NCBI GenBank assembly: GCA_913060865.1
Contig: CAJXTU010000009.1
Coordinates: 1-64,000, forward strand
Source: an uncultured Cycloclasticus sp.
Lineage (GTDB): Bacteria > Pseudomonadota > Gammaproteobacteria > Methylococcales > Cycloclasticaceae
Length of the DNA: 64,000 nucleotides
Direction of reading: 5' to 3'
The notes beneath the pieces were generated by a model. That model did not search any database and had not been told where the DNA came from. It saw only the letters and a program-made list of their open reading frames with translations. The position numbers and the translations under genes are program-made. This document shows positions 48,075-54,943 of this stretch, piece after piece. The stretch's first letter is position 1. Each line of letters opens with the position of its first letter.

Positions 48075-48791
48075 TTAATAATATTTGAAACCAAAAAGAT
48101 CTAGTGAAACAGCCAACCACTTTGGTTCATTATATGAGCCAGCAATGTATGCTGGTCCTCTCGAACCTTCAACATCCCAATCAGGTACTTCATTTGAAAA
48201 GCCATAAACTAGCTCAAACGCTTCTTCTGATGTAGGTAAAACTACTAGGGTGTGCTCAGGATCAAGCTGGAGTGACTCTGTATTTATTCGCCATTCTCGC
48301 TCCCAAGTAAAATCAGTTCCATTTGTTGGGTCATATGGGACAAATCGATACTTTTGGCTTTCTTTCATTTCACTTAGCTCTGATGGGTGGCCATAAATTA
48401 CTGGCCTGCCACCTTGCTTAAAAAGCCATTCTTTTGATACAGCTATGCCATAGGGCTCATACCTAGGGCGCTCATCTTCAGTTGCTGCAATTTCTGCTAA
48501 GGAAAATATTGAGTTGAATTCTTGGATTGGTGCTTCAGTAAATGAAATGCTGGGGAACCCATATGTCCAACTACTAGTTCCTATTAGCTTTGATTCATGC
48601 AGTATCTTATTAAGTACTCCACTTGCACTACCCGTTGTGTGCATAGAAGAATTCTCACCCGTACTTATTTTAAGAAATTTTTCAGTCGATGCTCGTGTAA
48701 AATGAAAAAGCATAGACCCCATATCTCGGCGTACCAAACGAATTCTTTTAGACAATTGATCCGATAATTCTGGTGTTTTGTGATCTTCCAT
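48075..48791 (-). CDS. cassette-encoded conserved hypothetical (GGRPVIY/WEREWR family), 238 residues
   Basis: First cassette of the array. Seen: MLFHFTRASTEKFLKI, SISFTEAPIQEF, YEPYGIAVSKEWLFKQGGRP then VIYG, and NGTDFTWEREWRINT. I have met this set of motifs in a widespread family of uncharacterised bacterial proteins. The opening (HFT..., L..IL.E..L.G, SFTE) recalls the entry motif of some ADP-ribosyltransferase-like toxins, but catalytic residues cannot be assigned with confidence. No ribosome site is evident; it starts 10 bases from the upstream core site. Confidence 0.75.
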   Translation of the reverse strand: MEDHKTPELSDQLSKRIRLVRRDMGSMLFHFTRASTEKFLKISTGENSSMHTTGSASGVLNKILHESKLIGTSSWTYGFPSISFTEAPIQEFNSIFSLAEIAATEDERPRYEPYGIAVSKEWLFKQGGRPVIYGHPSELSEMKESQKYRFVPYDPTNGTDFTWEREWRINTESLQLDPEHTLVVLPTSEEAFELVYGFSNEVPDWDVEGSRGPAYIAGSYNEPKWLAVSLDLFGFKYY

Positions 48792-48800
48792 ATTTTTATT

Positions 48801-48900
48801 GCCTAACTTGTTATTAAGGGGAACAAAAAGTCCCTGTAATTTCTATACATAGAAGGACTGTAATACCCTGTAATTTGATAATAAAGAACAAACAGGGAAT
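48801..48900 (-). other. upstream end of the array, candidate attI-like region
   Basis: Minus strand: AATAACAAGTTAGGC ends at the core site GTTAGGC (48807-48801), similar in form to the AAACAAAGTTAGGC end of class 1 attI. No attC-like stem is found upstream. Instead there are two copies of CCCTGTAATTT (48832-48842 and 48866-48876 on plus), a third CTGTAAT at 48858, and an inverted repeat TTCTAT-AC-ATAGAA (48841-48854). Extra integrase-binding repeats are a feature of attI, so this is a candidate only. Confidence 0.4.
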
Positions 48901-49020
48901 TATTCCGCCTACGTTAAGTTAAAGACTAACATAGTCGATAGTATTTAGTTAGCATCCAGTTACACGGTGTTTTGCAAGTGCGGATAAGCGCTCTCAAAAA
49001 CCTTGAATGCTACACCCTTC

Positions 49021-49527
49021 CTAACTATAAATAGACCCAGCAAGTTCCAATTGGATAAGATAAAGCCGCATTTCAAATTCAAGCTGATGGTATGCCGGTA
49101 GCATGTGCTCGCATAACCGATAAAAGGCTTTGTTGTGCTCTTTTTCTTTTAAATGCGCCAGCTCGTGCACGACGATCATGTTTAAAAAATCGATGGGCGC
49201 TTTTTTAAAGACCGCGGCCACGCGTATTTCATTTTTACTTTTTAGTTTGCCACCTTGCACCCGCGACACATGGCTGTGCAGCCCCAATGCATTGTGTACA
49301 ACGTGCAATTTGCTATCGTAAATCACCTTGCTTAAAGCCGATGATTTTTTCATGTATTGGTTTTTAAGCGCCAACACATAATCGCGCAGGGTCTCATCGT
49401 TGCTTATATCGTGGGGTTTGGGGTGTCGTTTGAGTAGAAAGCTGGCTAATTGATTTTGCTGAACAAGTTCGTTGACTTGTTTAATAACCGACGGGGGATA
49501 TTGTGCTAAATATTTATTAATTGGCAT
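49021..49527 (-). CDS. YgjP-like metallopeptidase
   Basis: A 168-residue protein of the YgjP/WLM (DUF45) group. The zinc motif VVHELAHLKEKEHNKAFYRL shows HExxH and a second His five residues on. The N-terminal part is helical with KRHPKPHDISNDETLRDYV. Members of this family are minimal gluzincins of unclear substrate. It stands 229 bases from the first cassette gene, with no integrase gene between. Confidence 0.85.
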   Translation of the reverse strand: MPINKYLAQYPPSVIKQVNELVQQNQLASFLLKRHPKPHDISNDETLRDYVLALKNQYMKKSSALSKVIYDSKLHVVHNALGLHSHVSRVQGGKLKSKNEIRVAAVFKKAPIDFLNMIVVHELAHLKEKEHNKAFYRLCEHMLPAYHQLEFEMRLYLIQLELAGSIYS

Positions 49528-49633
49528 CTGGGGTTATTGCCTCTATTACGGTGCTAAAGCGAAACAAAGCTAGCCAAAAAAAACTGTGGGCTGTTTATTG
49601 AAACTAATAAGCAGCCCATGGTTATTGCCGGTG

Positions 49634-49972
49634 TTACTCTTCGTGAAACACGTCTAACAGTTTGCTAACGACTACGTCAGAAATGATGCTGTGAGCTGAC
49701 AAGACGGCTTCGATCGCTGCTTTGTCTTCTTCGGTTGCTGAGCCGTAACGATCGTGCGAGGTGACAAAGCCTTCAAACTGTTCATCGGCGTTATCCAAGC
49801 TAATTAACAGATTTTTTTCTTCTGCCACATCTGCAAACGCTTCAAGAAATGCCTCGAATTCAGCATCTGAATTGATATCAACCTTACAGCTGAAATCAAA
49901 ACCCATAATGGCGAATTCACCCACGTATAATTTTTTGCGCAAACGCCTGCTTCGTACTACTTCTTTAGTCAT
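49634..49972 (-). CDS. yggL: YggL-like ribosome-associated protein (DUF469)
   Basis: About 112 residues. I place the start at 49972 (MTKEVVRSRRLRKKLYVGEF), because SRRLRKK...EF..MGF is the conserved start of YggL; the open frame runs 22 codons further up without similarity. The rest (FLEAFADVAEEKNLLISLDN, VVVSKLLDVFHEE) matches the family, ending with the typical acidic C terminus. YggL binds the 50S subunit in E. coli. Confidence 0.85.
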   Translation of the reverse strand: MTKEVVRSRRLRKKLYVGEFAIMGFDFSCKVDINSDAEFEAFLEAFADVAEEKNLLISLDNADEQFEGFVTSHDRYGSATEEDKAAIEAVLSAHSIISDVVVSKLLDVFHEE

Positions 49973-49989
49973 GATATTTATTGCCTTTT

Positions 49990-50022
49990 TAGAGATGAGA
50001 GATGAGAGATAAGAGAGTGAGA
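49990..50022. repeat. short GAGATGA tandem repeat upstream of yggL
   Basis: Plus strand reads AGAGATGAGAGATGAGAG and continues ATAAGAGAGTGAGAT: about three degraded copies of a 7-base unit. It lies 20-50 bases upstream of the yggL start, so copy-number change could alter its leader. The rest of the gap up to 50183 shows nothing clear. Confidence 0.5.
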
Positions 50023-50183
50023 TCAGTACAGCCGACAAACTTTCTGAGGGACGATTCCAGCCGTATTAATCAGGGCGGGCATATTAGCATAAATATAAGG
50101 GCTAGAAATGACGTTAATTAATAGCCCTGCACTCGCCGATATAAATGTTTGTACGTTATTCAAGCGGTTCCGCTGTCATAAAC

Positions 50184-50218
50184 AAAAAAGCCATACAGAA
50201 TAACTGCATGGCTTTTTT
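50184..50218. terminator. bidirectional intrinsic terminator
   Basis: CAAAAAAGCCATACAG, loop AATAA, CTGCATGGCTTTTTTG. The stem GCCAT-A-CAG/CTG-C-ATGGC is flanked by six As and six Ts, so it works in both directions. It ends the dioxygenase operon 31 bases after its last stop codon. Confidence 0.88.
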
Positions 50219-50248
50219 GCTTGATAGATAATTTTCAATTAATTCAAA

Positions 50249-51301
50249 TTAGCCACACAGTACCCACGCTTCCTTTTCAGAGCTGAACATTTTTTCTTTC
50301 CAATCATCACATAGTGGAATGACTATTTCGGTCGTTACACCCGATAAATACTCCCGTGTATCGATGTAATAATATTCTATCAAGCCATCAATAGTGCCAC
50401 CTTGAATAATGGGCATTCCCAACGCTTCCAAGCCAGGTAAAAGAGCTGCAAACTCCTCTTTTGAGCACATTGATGGAAAGAAGTGATGCACACCTTCACC
50501 CTGCTCTTTTAAGAAATCGTCATAAACACATTTATCTGACTCTGGGGTGATGAGCTCTAAAGCAAAATCACCCACACGACCCACATGATTATTGTACTTA
50601 TGGTAAACCTCGTCACCAAAGTAGGTGGTGTCACTCATGGTTACGCCTGATTCAATCTTAAATTCAATCCAGTCGGTCATCGACAATAACTTTGTTAAGC
50701 CTGCCTTGGTCGCATCCCTGTCTTTACAAACCACGCCAAGATGTAACATATTGGCTGTTGGTAATAACGCTGGGCCTAGTAGCGTCAGGTCAATATCAAA
50801 CACCTCATCTGGCTTAATAGCTGCTTGCCAGTTGTCTATTTTTGGGCAGATAACTTCAAACATCACATTGGACACCAACAAGCGCGTATCTAATAAATAA
50901 ACATCGGCTACATCGTAAATTGTGCCACTTTGACGAATGCTAATACCTAGCTCATCGAGTGTTTTATTTAACGCCTCAACGTCAAAGGCCATCGATTGGG
51001 TCAAACTAACATGATGCACTCCTTCGCCAACCGTATCTAACATATGTTGAAAACTTGACGGCCCATCGATCGGTTGAATGAGCTCTATCGCTAAATCTTT
51101 ATTCCGCCCTATTACTCGAATATAACGATGTTCAACCAACTCACCTTCGAAGCGTGTATTGGTTAAATGATTACCGTCATAACGAAAGACTTCCCAGTGG
51201 CTTATGCCAAAAAAACGTGCGTAATTAGTAACCACTTGACGATAATCACGAACAACGATAGATGTACTATGCCAGCCGTCTATAGGAATGCTTAAATCCA
51301 T
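50249..51301 (-). CDS. two-domain VOC (glyoxalase/epimerase-like) protein
   Basis: A 350-residue protein made of two VOC halves. Half one: GWHSTSIVVRDYRQVVTNYA, then LAIELIQPIDGPSSFQHML, GEGVHHVSL, and NVMFEVICP. Half two: MLHLGVVCKDRDATKAGL, FALELITPESDKCVYDDFL, GEGVHHFFP, and GVTTEIVIP. Each half thus has the His/Glu/His/Glu metal set of methylmalonyl-CoA epimerase-type VOC proteins, not the His-His-Glu pattern of extradiol dioxygenases. It is the last gene of the dioxygenase operon, 29 bases after the one-domain VOC gene. The substrate is unknown. Confidence 0.85.
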   Translation of the reverse strand: MDLSIPIDGWHSTSIVVRDYRQVVTNYARFFGISHWEVFRYDGNHLTNTRFEGELVEHRYIRVIGRNKDLAIELIQPIDGPSSFQHMLDTVGEGVHHVSLTQSMAFDVEALNKTLDELGISIRQSGTIYDVADVYLLDTRLLVSNVMFEVICPKIDNWQAAIKPDEVFDIDLTLLGPALLPTANMLHLGVVCKDRDATKAGLTKLLSMTDWIEFKIESGVTMSDTTYFGDEVYHKYNNHVGRVGDFALELITPESDKCVYDDFLKEQGEGVHHFFPSMCSKEEFAALLPGLEALGMPIIQGGTIDGLIEYYYIDTREYLSGVTTEIVIPLCDDWKEKMFSSEKEAWVLCG

Positions 51302-51330
51302 ATATTTCCCCTCAAATCTTATTATTGTTA

Positions 51331-51837
51331 TTAATCAAACGTAACATCTTCGCCTAGGTCGGCAATGCGTGCATATGTTGGTGGTGCTACAACCTCTAAA
51401 AACATACCACCTAATTGTTCACGCGTGTCTAAGTAATAGAGTTCTGCCACCCCTGCAATATTGCAATAATTACCCACTTTCACCCCTTGGCGAGTATATT
51501 CTTTAACCAGTTCTAATGGATTAGGGTGCGATAAATCACCCACATGTTGCATGCCGTCTCCGTGTTCCTTAACAAAATCATCAAACACGGTTTTTCCTGA
51601 AACGGGTTCGCACAGTTCTATGAGCGTGTCGCCCATACGCGCAAAGGCCGATATCCATACAAATTCAGCAGGCTCACCGTAGTACTCGGCGGTTTCCATC
51701 ATATCTGATGAAATTTCCATCACTCGCCATGTTTTTAAGCCCATTAATTTTGCATAGCCTTTTGCGGTTTCTCTCCAGTCCTTTACCGCCATTGCTACAT
51801 GGTTGATAGGCCCCATACTAATGTCTAAATCATTCAT
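51331..51837 (-). CDS. VOC family protein (epimerase-like)
   Basis: A 168-residue one-unit VOC protein. Metal-ligand candidates: INHVAMAVKDW (His13), DTLIELCEPVSGKTVFDDF (Glu), GDGMQHVGDL (His) and GMFLEVVAPP (Glu). The block ELCEP.SGK..FDDF closely resembles methylmalonyl-CoA epimerases and repeats in the two-domain neighbour, suggesting that the two genes arose by duplication. It starts 11 bases after the CMD-like gene. Confidence 0.85.
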   Translation of the reverse strand: MNDLDISMGPINHVAMAVKDWRETAKGYAKLMGLKTWRVMEISSDMMETAEYYGEPAEFVWISAFARMGDTLIELCEPVSGKTVFDDFVKEHGDGMQHVGDLSHPNPLELVKEYTRQGVKVGNYCNIAGVAELYYLDTREQLGGMFLEVVAPPTYARIADLGEDVTFD

Positions 51838-51848
51838 TATCCTTCCCC

Positions 51849-52313
51849 CTACTTATTGTTGTTTTGTTGTGCTTTTCGGTCGAGCATTTCTTTTATTTCT
51901 GGGCCCAACACGTCATTAGCCACTCTTAAGCCCAGTACCATGGCAGGCGCTCCTAGGTAAAAAACTGTTTGAAATAAAACCTCTATAATTTGCTTCGGTG
52001 TCATCCCAGCATGCAAGGCTACTTTCATATGATCTTTCAACGGCCCTTCACGCCCTAAGGCTAGATCGGTTCCCATTAAAATCAACGCCCGTTCTTTTAC
52101 CGTTAGACCTTCTCGTTCATATAAAGCCCCCCATGTTTTAGAAAAAACATAGCCGAGCTCATCACCAAATAGAGGGTTATCCAGTAAGGATTCAATATGC
52201 TCAGAGGATTCTTCACCCAACACTTCACGCATCAAAGATAAACCTTGCTTAAAATCTTCTCCCTCTCTTGAGAAAGGAAAACCATCAGCATATTTATTGT
52301 CCAAATCAGTCAT
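51849..52313 (-). CDS. carboxymuconolactone decarboxylase-like protein
   Basis: A 154-residue all-helical protein. Seen: YVFSKTWGALYEREGLTVKE, RALILMGTDLALGREGPLKD and HMKVALHAGMTPKQIIEVLF, typical of the CMD/AhpD-like superfamily. The Cys-x-x-Cys of AhpD peroxidases is absent, so a peroxidase role is unlikely; a decarboxylase or isomerase step on a ring-derived compound is more likely but unproven. It follows the beta subunit by 13 bases with GAGGG before the ATG. Confidence 0.85.
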   Translation of the reverse strand: MTDLDNKYADGFPFSREGEDFKQGLSLMREVLGEESSEHIESLLDNPLFGDELGYVFSKTWGALYEREGLTVKERALILMGTDLALGREGPLKDHMKVALHAGMTPKQIIEVLFQTVFYLGAPAMVLGLRVANDVLGPEIKEMLDRKAQQNNNK

Positions 52314-52326
52314 TACTTGCCCTCAG

Positions 52327-52836
52327 TTAAATTAAAAAGCTTAGGTCGTATATTTCACCATCACAATTAAGCAATACCACTTTTTTACTGGCCATTTTCC
52401 ATTCACCGCCTTGTTTAACTAACTTATGTTCACAATTAGCGGCCATTGTTTGTAAGGGGTAAAACCTGTCTTGTCGGTTAGCACGGTATTCATGCAACGT
52501 CAGGTATGAATCGATAATGACAACACCATCCACTGTTTTAACACGTACATTATTCACTGAATGCTGTGTTCTTGACCCTGGTATTTGTGCATGACAATCC
52601 CCACTTTGCAGGCGTTTAATTCGCTCATCAAGCATTTCCATATCATCATAGATAATGGATACGTGTTTTGTCGGGTCAACATTTGCATCTCGGCTGTACG
52701 GTAACCAATACAGCGCATCGTCGGTAAACAGCTGCCGCCAAGCATTAACCTCTCCTTGGTCAAGTAAGCAGGCTTCAGCAAATAAAAAGTCTTCGGCCTC
52801 AGCGCGTGTCATTTGTTCAATAGCATTAGCACTCAT
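52327..52836 (-). CDS. aromatic ring-hydroxylating dioxygenase beta subunit
   Basis: A 169-residue cystatin-like-fold subunit with AEDFLFAEACLLDQGEVNAW, QLFTDDALYWLPYSRD, RTQHSVNNVRV and the C-terminal SKKVVLLNCDGEIYDL, typical of the family. Beta subunits shape the alpha3-beta3 hexamer. The start overlaps the alpha-subunit stop by four bases (ATGA). Confidence 0.92.
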   Translation of the reverse strand: MSANAIEQMTRAEAEDFLFAEACLLDQGEVNAWRQLFTDDALYWLPYSRDANVDPTKHVSIIYDDMEMLDERIKRLQSGDCHAQIPGSRTQHSVNNVRVKTVDGVVIIDSYLTLHEYRANRQDRFYPLQTMAANCEHKLVKQGGEWKMASKKVVLLNCDGEIYDLSFLI

Positions 52837-54083
52837 GATTGCCCCCCTATTTTCATTAAACGTCTGTATTCAAAGTAAGGTGCTCTTTGCTGTGTTTCTT
52901 GCGTATGCCCCCCATACCGACGACCATGTTCATCTACTTCTTCAGATTTAATACCACGATTAAATAAAATCCACGGCACCATGTCTGCCTTCATGCCTTG
53001 GCCAGCTCTATCAAACATGGCGTAGTCATCTGGCCCACCAAATGCTGCGGGGCTATAAAAGAACTCATGCTCACGTACGCGTCGAGTATTTATATCATCA
53101 GGCGCATCTTTTAACATCGTGTGATACATACGTACTTCTGTTTTGTCGACCCCCATAGGGCGAATCACTCGGAATTGATATTCGAGTATGGCTAAATTGG
53201 GGAATATCACTAAATTGAAACGATGACGTAACACATGCATTGCACGCTCTTTGCCATGTTTTTCAATCATTAGGTCAATATACTCAGCAGGCCAGCGTTT
53301 ATAAACCGCCTCATCCGGTAAGCTATAAACTTCTAAGAGATTATTACCGTAACCGCCATCAAGGCCTTTTGTTCCATAGCCTTGATAATTAGGGGGCATG
53401 CCCATTTTTCTAACCATAATATCAAAGGCCGTCGAATGGGTGACCGGTGCATGATAGCCCTCTACACTACCTTCAGTTTGAATCTTCCAGTTGGCATGAT
53501 AGTAATGCTTGTTAACACCACTATTACCGACAATAATTTCACCAACAGGGGAAAAGTCCATATACATATCTATATATTCTTTTACTCCTCTTAGTTTTTC
53601 ATCCAATGAAATATCGGGAACAGATAACAGTGAAGCAAAGATAATACCGCGATAACTTTCGACCTTTTTGGCAGCGACTAGCCCTAAACTTTTAAAGTCT
53701 AATTCGCCTTCGTTATAACCTCTAGGCATCGAAACCGCCAAGAGCTCACCGTCCATGCCAAATTCCCAACCATGGTATTTGCAAACAAAACTCGGGGTAT
53801 TACCCTTCTCCAATGGGCATACCGCAACACCACGGTGTGTACAGCGGTTGATAACAACATTTATTTCATTATTCTGCCCACGCGTCACAATGACGGGGAC
53901 ATCACCCATAAAGGTTGTTTTGTAATCACCCGGATTGGGGATTTCACTCTCGTGTGCAACATAAATCCAAGAACGGTAAAAAATCCGTTCCATTTCATCG
54001 TTGTATACACCTTGATCTTTATACAAGCTGACATGCGTTCGATCTATTCGAGCCAGGTCATCATAATCACGTTCAACGCTCAT
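52833..54083 (-). CDS. aromatic ring-hydroxylating dioxygenase alpha subunit
   Basis: The 416-residue catalytic subunit. The Rieske motif is C81-x-H83 (NRCTHRG) and C101-x2-H104 (CKYHGWEF). The mononuclear iron site shows H211 and H216 in EGYHAPVTH, with an Asp expected near PDDYAMFD. N-terminal length and order match Rieske oxygenases that act on aromatic acids or hydrocarbons. No ferredoxin or reductase is in this operon, so electrons must come from proteins encoded elsewhere. The substrate cannot be told from the sequence. GGAGAG precedes the ATG. Confidence 0.94.
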   Translation of the reverse strand: MSVERDYDDLARIDRTHVSLYKDQGVYNDEMERIFYRSWIYVAHESEIPNPGDYKTTFMGDVPVIVTRGQNNEINVVINRCTHRGVAVCPLEKGNTPSFVCKYHGWEFGMDGELLAVSMPRGYNEGELDFKSLGLVAAKKVESYRGIIFASLLSVPDISLDEKLRGVKEYIDMYMDFSPVGEIIVGNSGVNKHYYHANWKIQTEGSVEGYHAPVTHSTAFDIMVRKMGMPPNYQGYGTKGLDGGYGNNLLEVYSLPDEAVYKRWPAEYIDLMIEKHGKERAMHVLRHRFNLVIFPNLAILEYQFRVIRPMGVDKTEVRMYHTMLKDAPDDINTRRVREHEFFYSPAAFGGPDDYAMFDRAGQGMKADMVPWILFNRGIKSEEVDEHGRRYGGHTQETQQRAPYFEYRRLMKIGGQS

Positions 54084-54122
54084 TATTTCTCTCCATTAAT
54101 TTATTATTATATTCAGAGAAAT

Positions 54123-54151
54123 AACATACATTAGATAATACTAATTTACAA
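54123..54151 (-). promoter_or_regulatory. probable promoter and operator of the dioxygenase operon
   Basis: Minus strand: -35 TTGTAA (54151-54146), 17-base spacer, -10 TATGTT (54128-54123). The spacer holds an inverted repeat ATTAG-TATTAT-CTAAT, a likely regulator site. It is 40 bases upstream of the alpha-subunit start. Confidence 0.5.
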
Positions 54152-54201
54152 TATGATTATATTTAGGCATATATATCCAACTATCAGCTCATATTAAGGT
54201 G

Positions 54202-54229
54202 CGCTCGTATACGTTAATGTAAACGAGCG
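54202..54229. other. hairpin after the MAPEG gene
   Basis: CGCTCGT and ACGAGCG pair over seven bases around a 14-base loop, 28 bases after the MAPEG stop. There is no T run, so a terminator is uncertain. Confidence 0.45.
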
Positions 54230-54256
54230 GCTGCCAATCATTAGGCGTAGTGTTAC

Positions 54257-54658
54257 TTAGGCAATAGCCGTGGTAAGCGCCAAGTAAAAAAGGCCTGCAC
54301 AACAAGCAAAACCCAATCCAAACGCGCTGAAACGTAACATGGCCATATTAGTTAAATAGGCAATAAAGTAAACGCCGCGTATAACAACAAAGGAAATTGA
54401 AAGCATAGCAGCCGTCTCACTAATCGCACCGGTGATAAAAATGGCTAGTACCGCTGCTGAGAAAAGGCCTAATGCTTCCCAGCAGTTGGCGTGTAAATAT
54501 TGTGAACGGGCACCGGCACCCTCCAATGTTGCTGCTTGCTCACGTGGATTAACAAGGTCATATTTACCTTTTTGTGAAATACGATAATAACCACCGATTG
54601 ATGAAGCAAGATAAGGCATAAACGCAATACAAGTTAAACAAATGACAACGGTCAACAT
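54257..54658 (-). CDS. MAPEG family membrane protein
   Basis: A 133-residue integral membrane protein with about four helices. The segment VNPREQAATLEGAGARSQYL followed by HANCWEALGLFSAAVLA is the MAPEG signature (membrane-associated eicosanoid and glutathione metabolism proteins). The bacterial members of this type are mostly uncharacterised. GAGGAG precedes the ATG. It is upstream of, and probably separate from, the dioxygenase operon. Confidence 0.9.
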   Translation of the reverse strand: MLTVVICLTCIAFMPYLASSIGGYYRISQKGKYDLVNPREQAATLEGAGARSQYLHANCWEALGLFSAAVLAIFITGAISETAAMLSISFVVIRGVYFIAYLTNMAMLRFSAFGLGFACCAGLFYLALTTAIA

Positions 54659-54943
54659 AAGAAATCTCCTCTATTTATATTATTTTTTGAACTAAATTAG
54701 TTGTGTAGTGCAGGAGTGAGTATAAACATTATTTTGTAGCTTGGCACGATTCAATTTCAACCGTTTCACTCAACCTAATTTACCCACATTAATTCACTGA
54801 TAAAAAGCTGGTTCCACCCAAAATTAACAAAAAAATCTACCGAACGAGCATTAAGATAATATTGTTTTATTAAAGTCTTTTAATGATTTCTTACTAAAGA
54901 ATCAATACGGAGTAGCCTATAAGTATGTCAATTGAATGCCTAG
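54659..54943. other. gene-free stretch between the MAPEG and batD genes
   Basis: These 285 A+T-rich bases hold no gene and no strong hairpin. The MAPEG promoter on the minus strand must lie here; no convincing hexamer pair was found. The tail of the bat operon transcript ends somewhere in it. Confidence 0.4.

Larger units (their letters stand above)
40499..48807 (-). mobile_element. integron gene-cassette array without integrase (CALIN): nine cassettes
   Basis: Ten genes on the minus strand, in nine units, are each followed by an attC-like site with RYYYAAC and GTTRRRY core boxes and imperfect inverted repeats. The sites are at 40499, 41257, 42216, 43740, 44498, 45350, 45959, 47317 and 47994 (left ends). 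Several gene stop codons lie inside the next attC box, as is usual in cassettes. A lone core site, GTTAGGC at 48807-48801, marks the upstream end. No tyrosine recombinase gene is present in the window, so this is a cluster of attC sites lacking an integrase. All genes face the same way, as cassette insertion demands. Confidence 0.9.

Noticed and set aside
40499-48807. CRISPR array
   Set aside because: The repeated elements are 66-96 bases, variable, palindromic and separated by genes of 0.5-1.5 kb, so they are attC sites.
48808-49020. An integrase gene at the head of the array
   Set aside because: No open frame of useful size is present and the next gene is a YgjP-like peptidase; no tyrosine recombinase motif was found anywhere in the window.
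50249-51837. VOC proteins as extradiol ring-cleavage dioxygenases
   Set aside because: The ligand pattern and the ELIxP...FxxxL...GEGVHH blocks fit methylmalonyl-CoA epimerase-type VOC proteins rather than the His-His-Glu set of cleavage enzymes.
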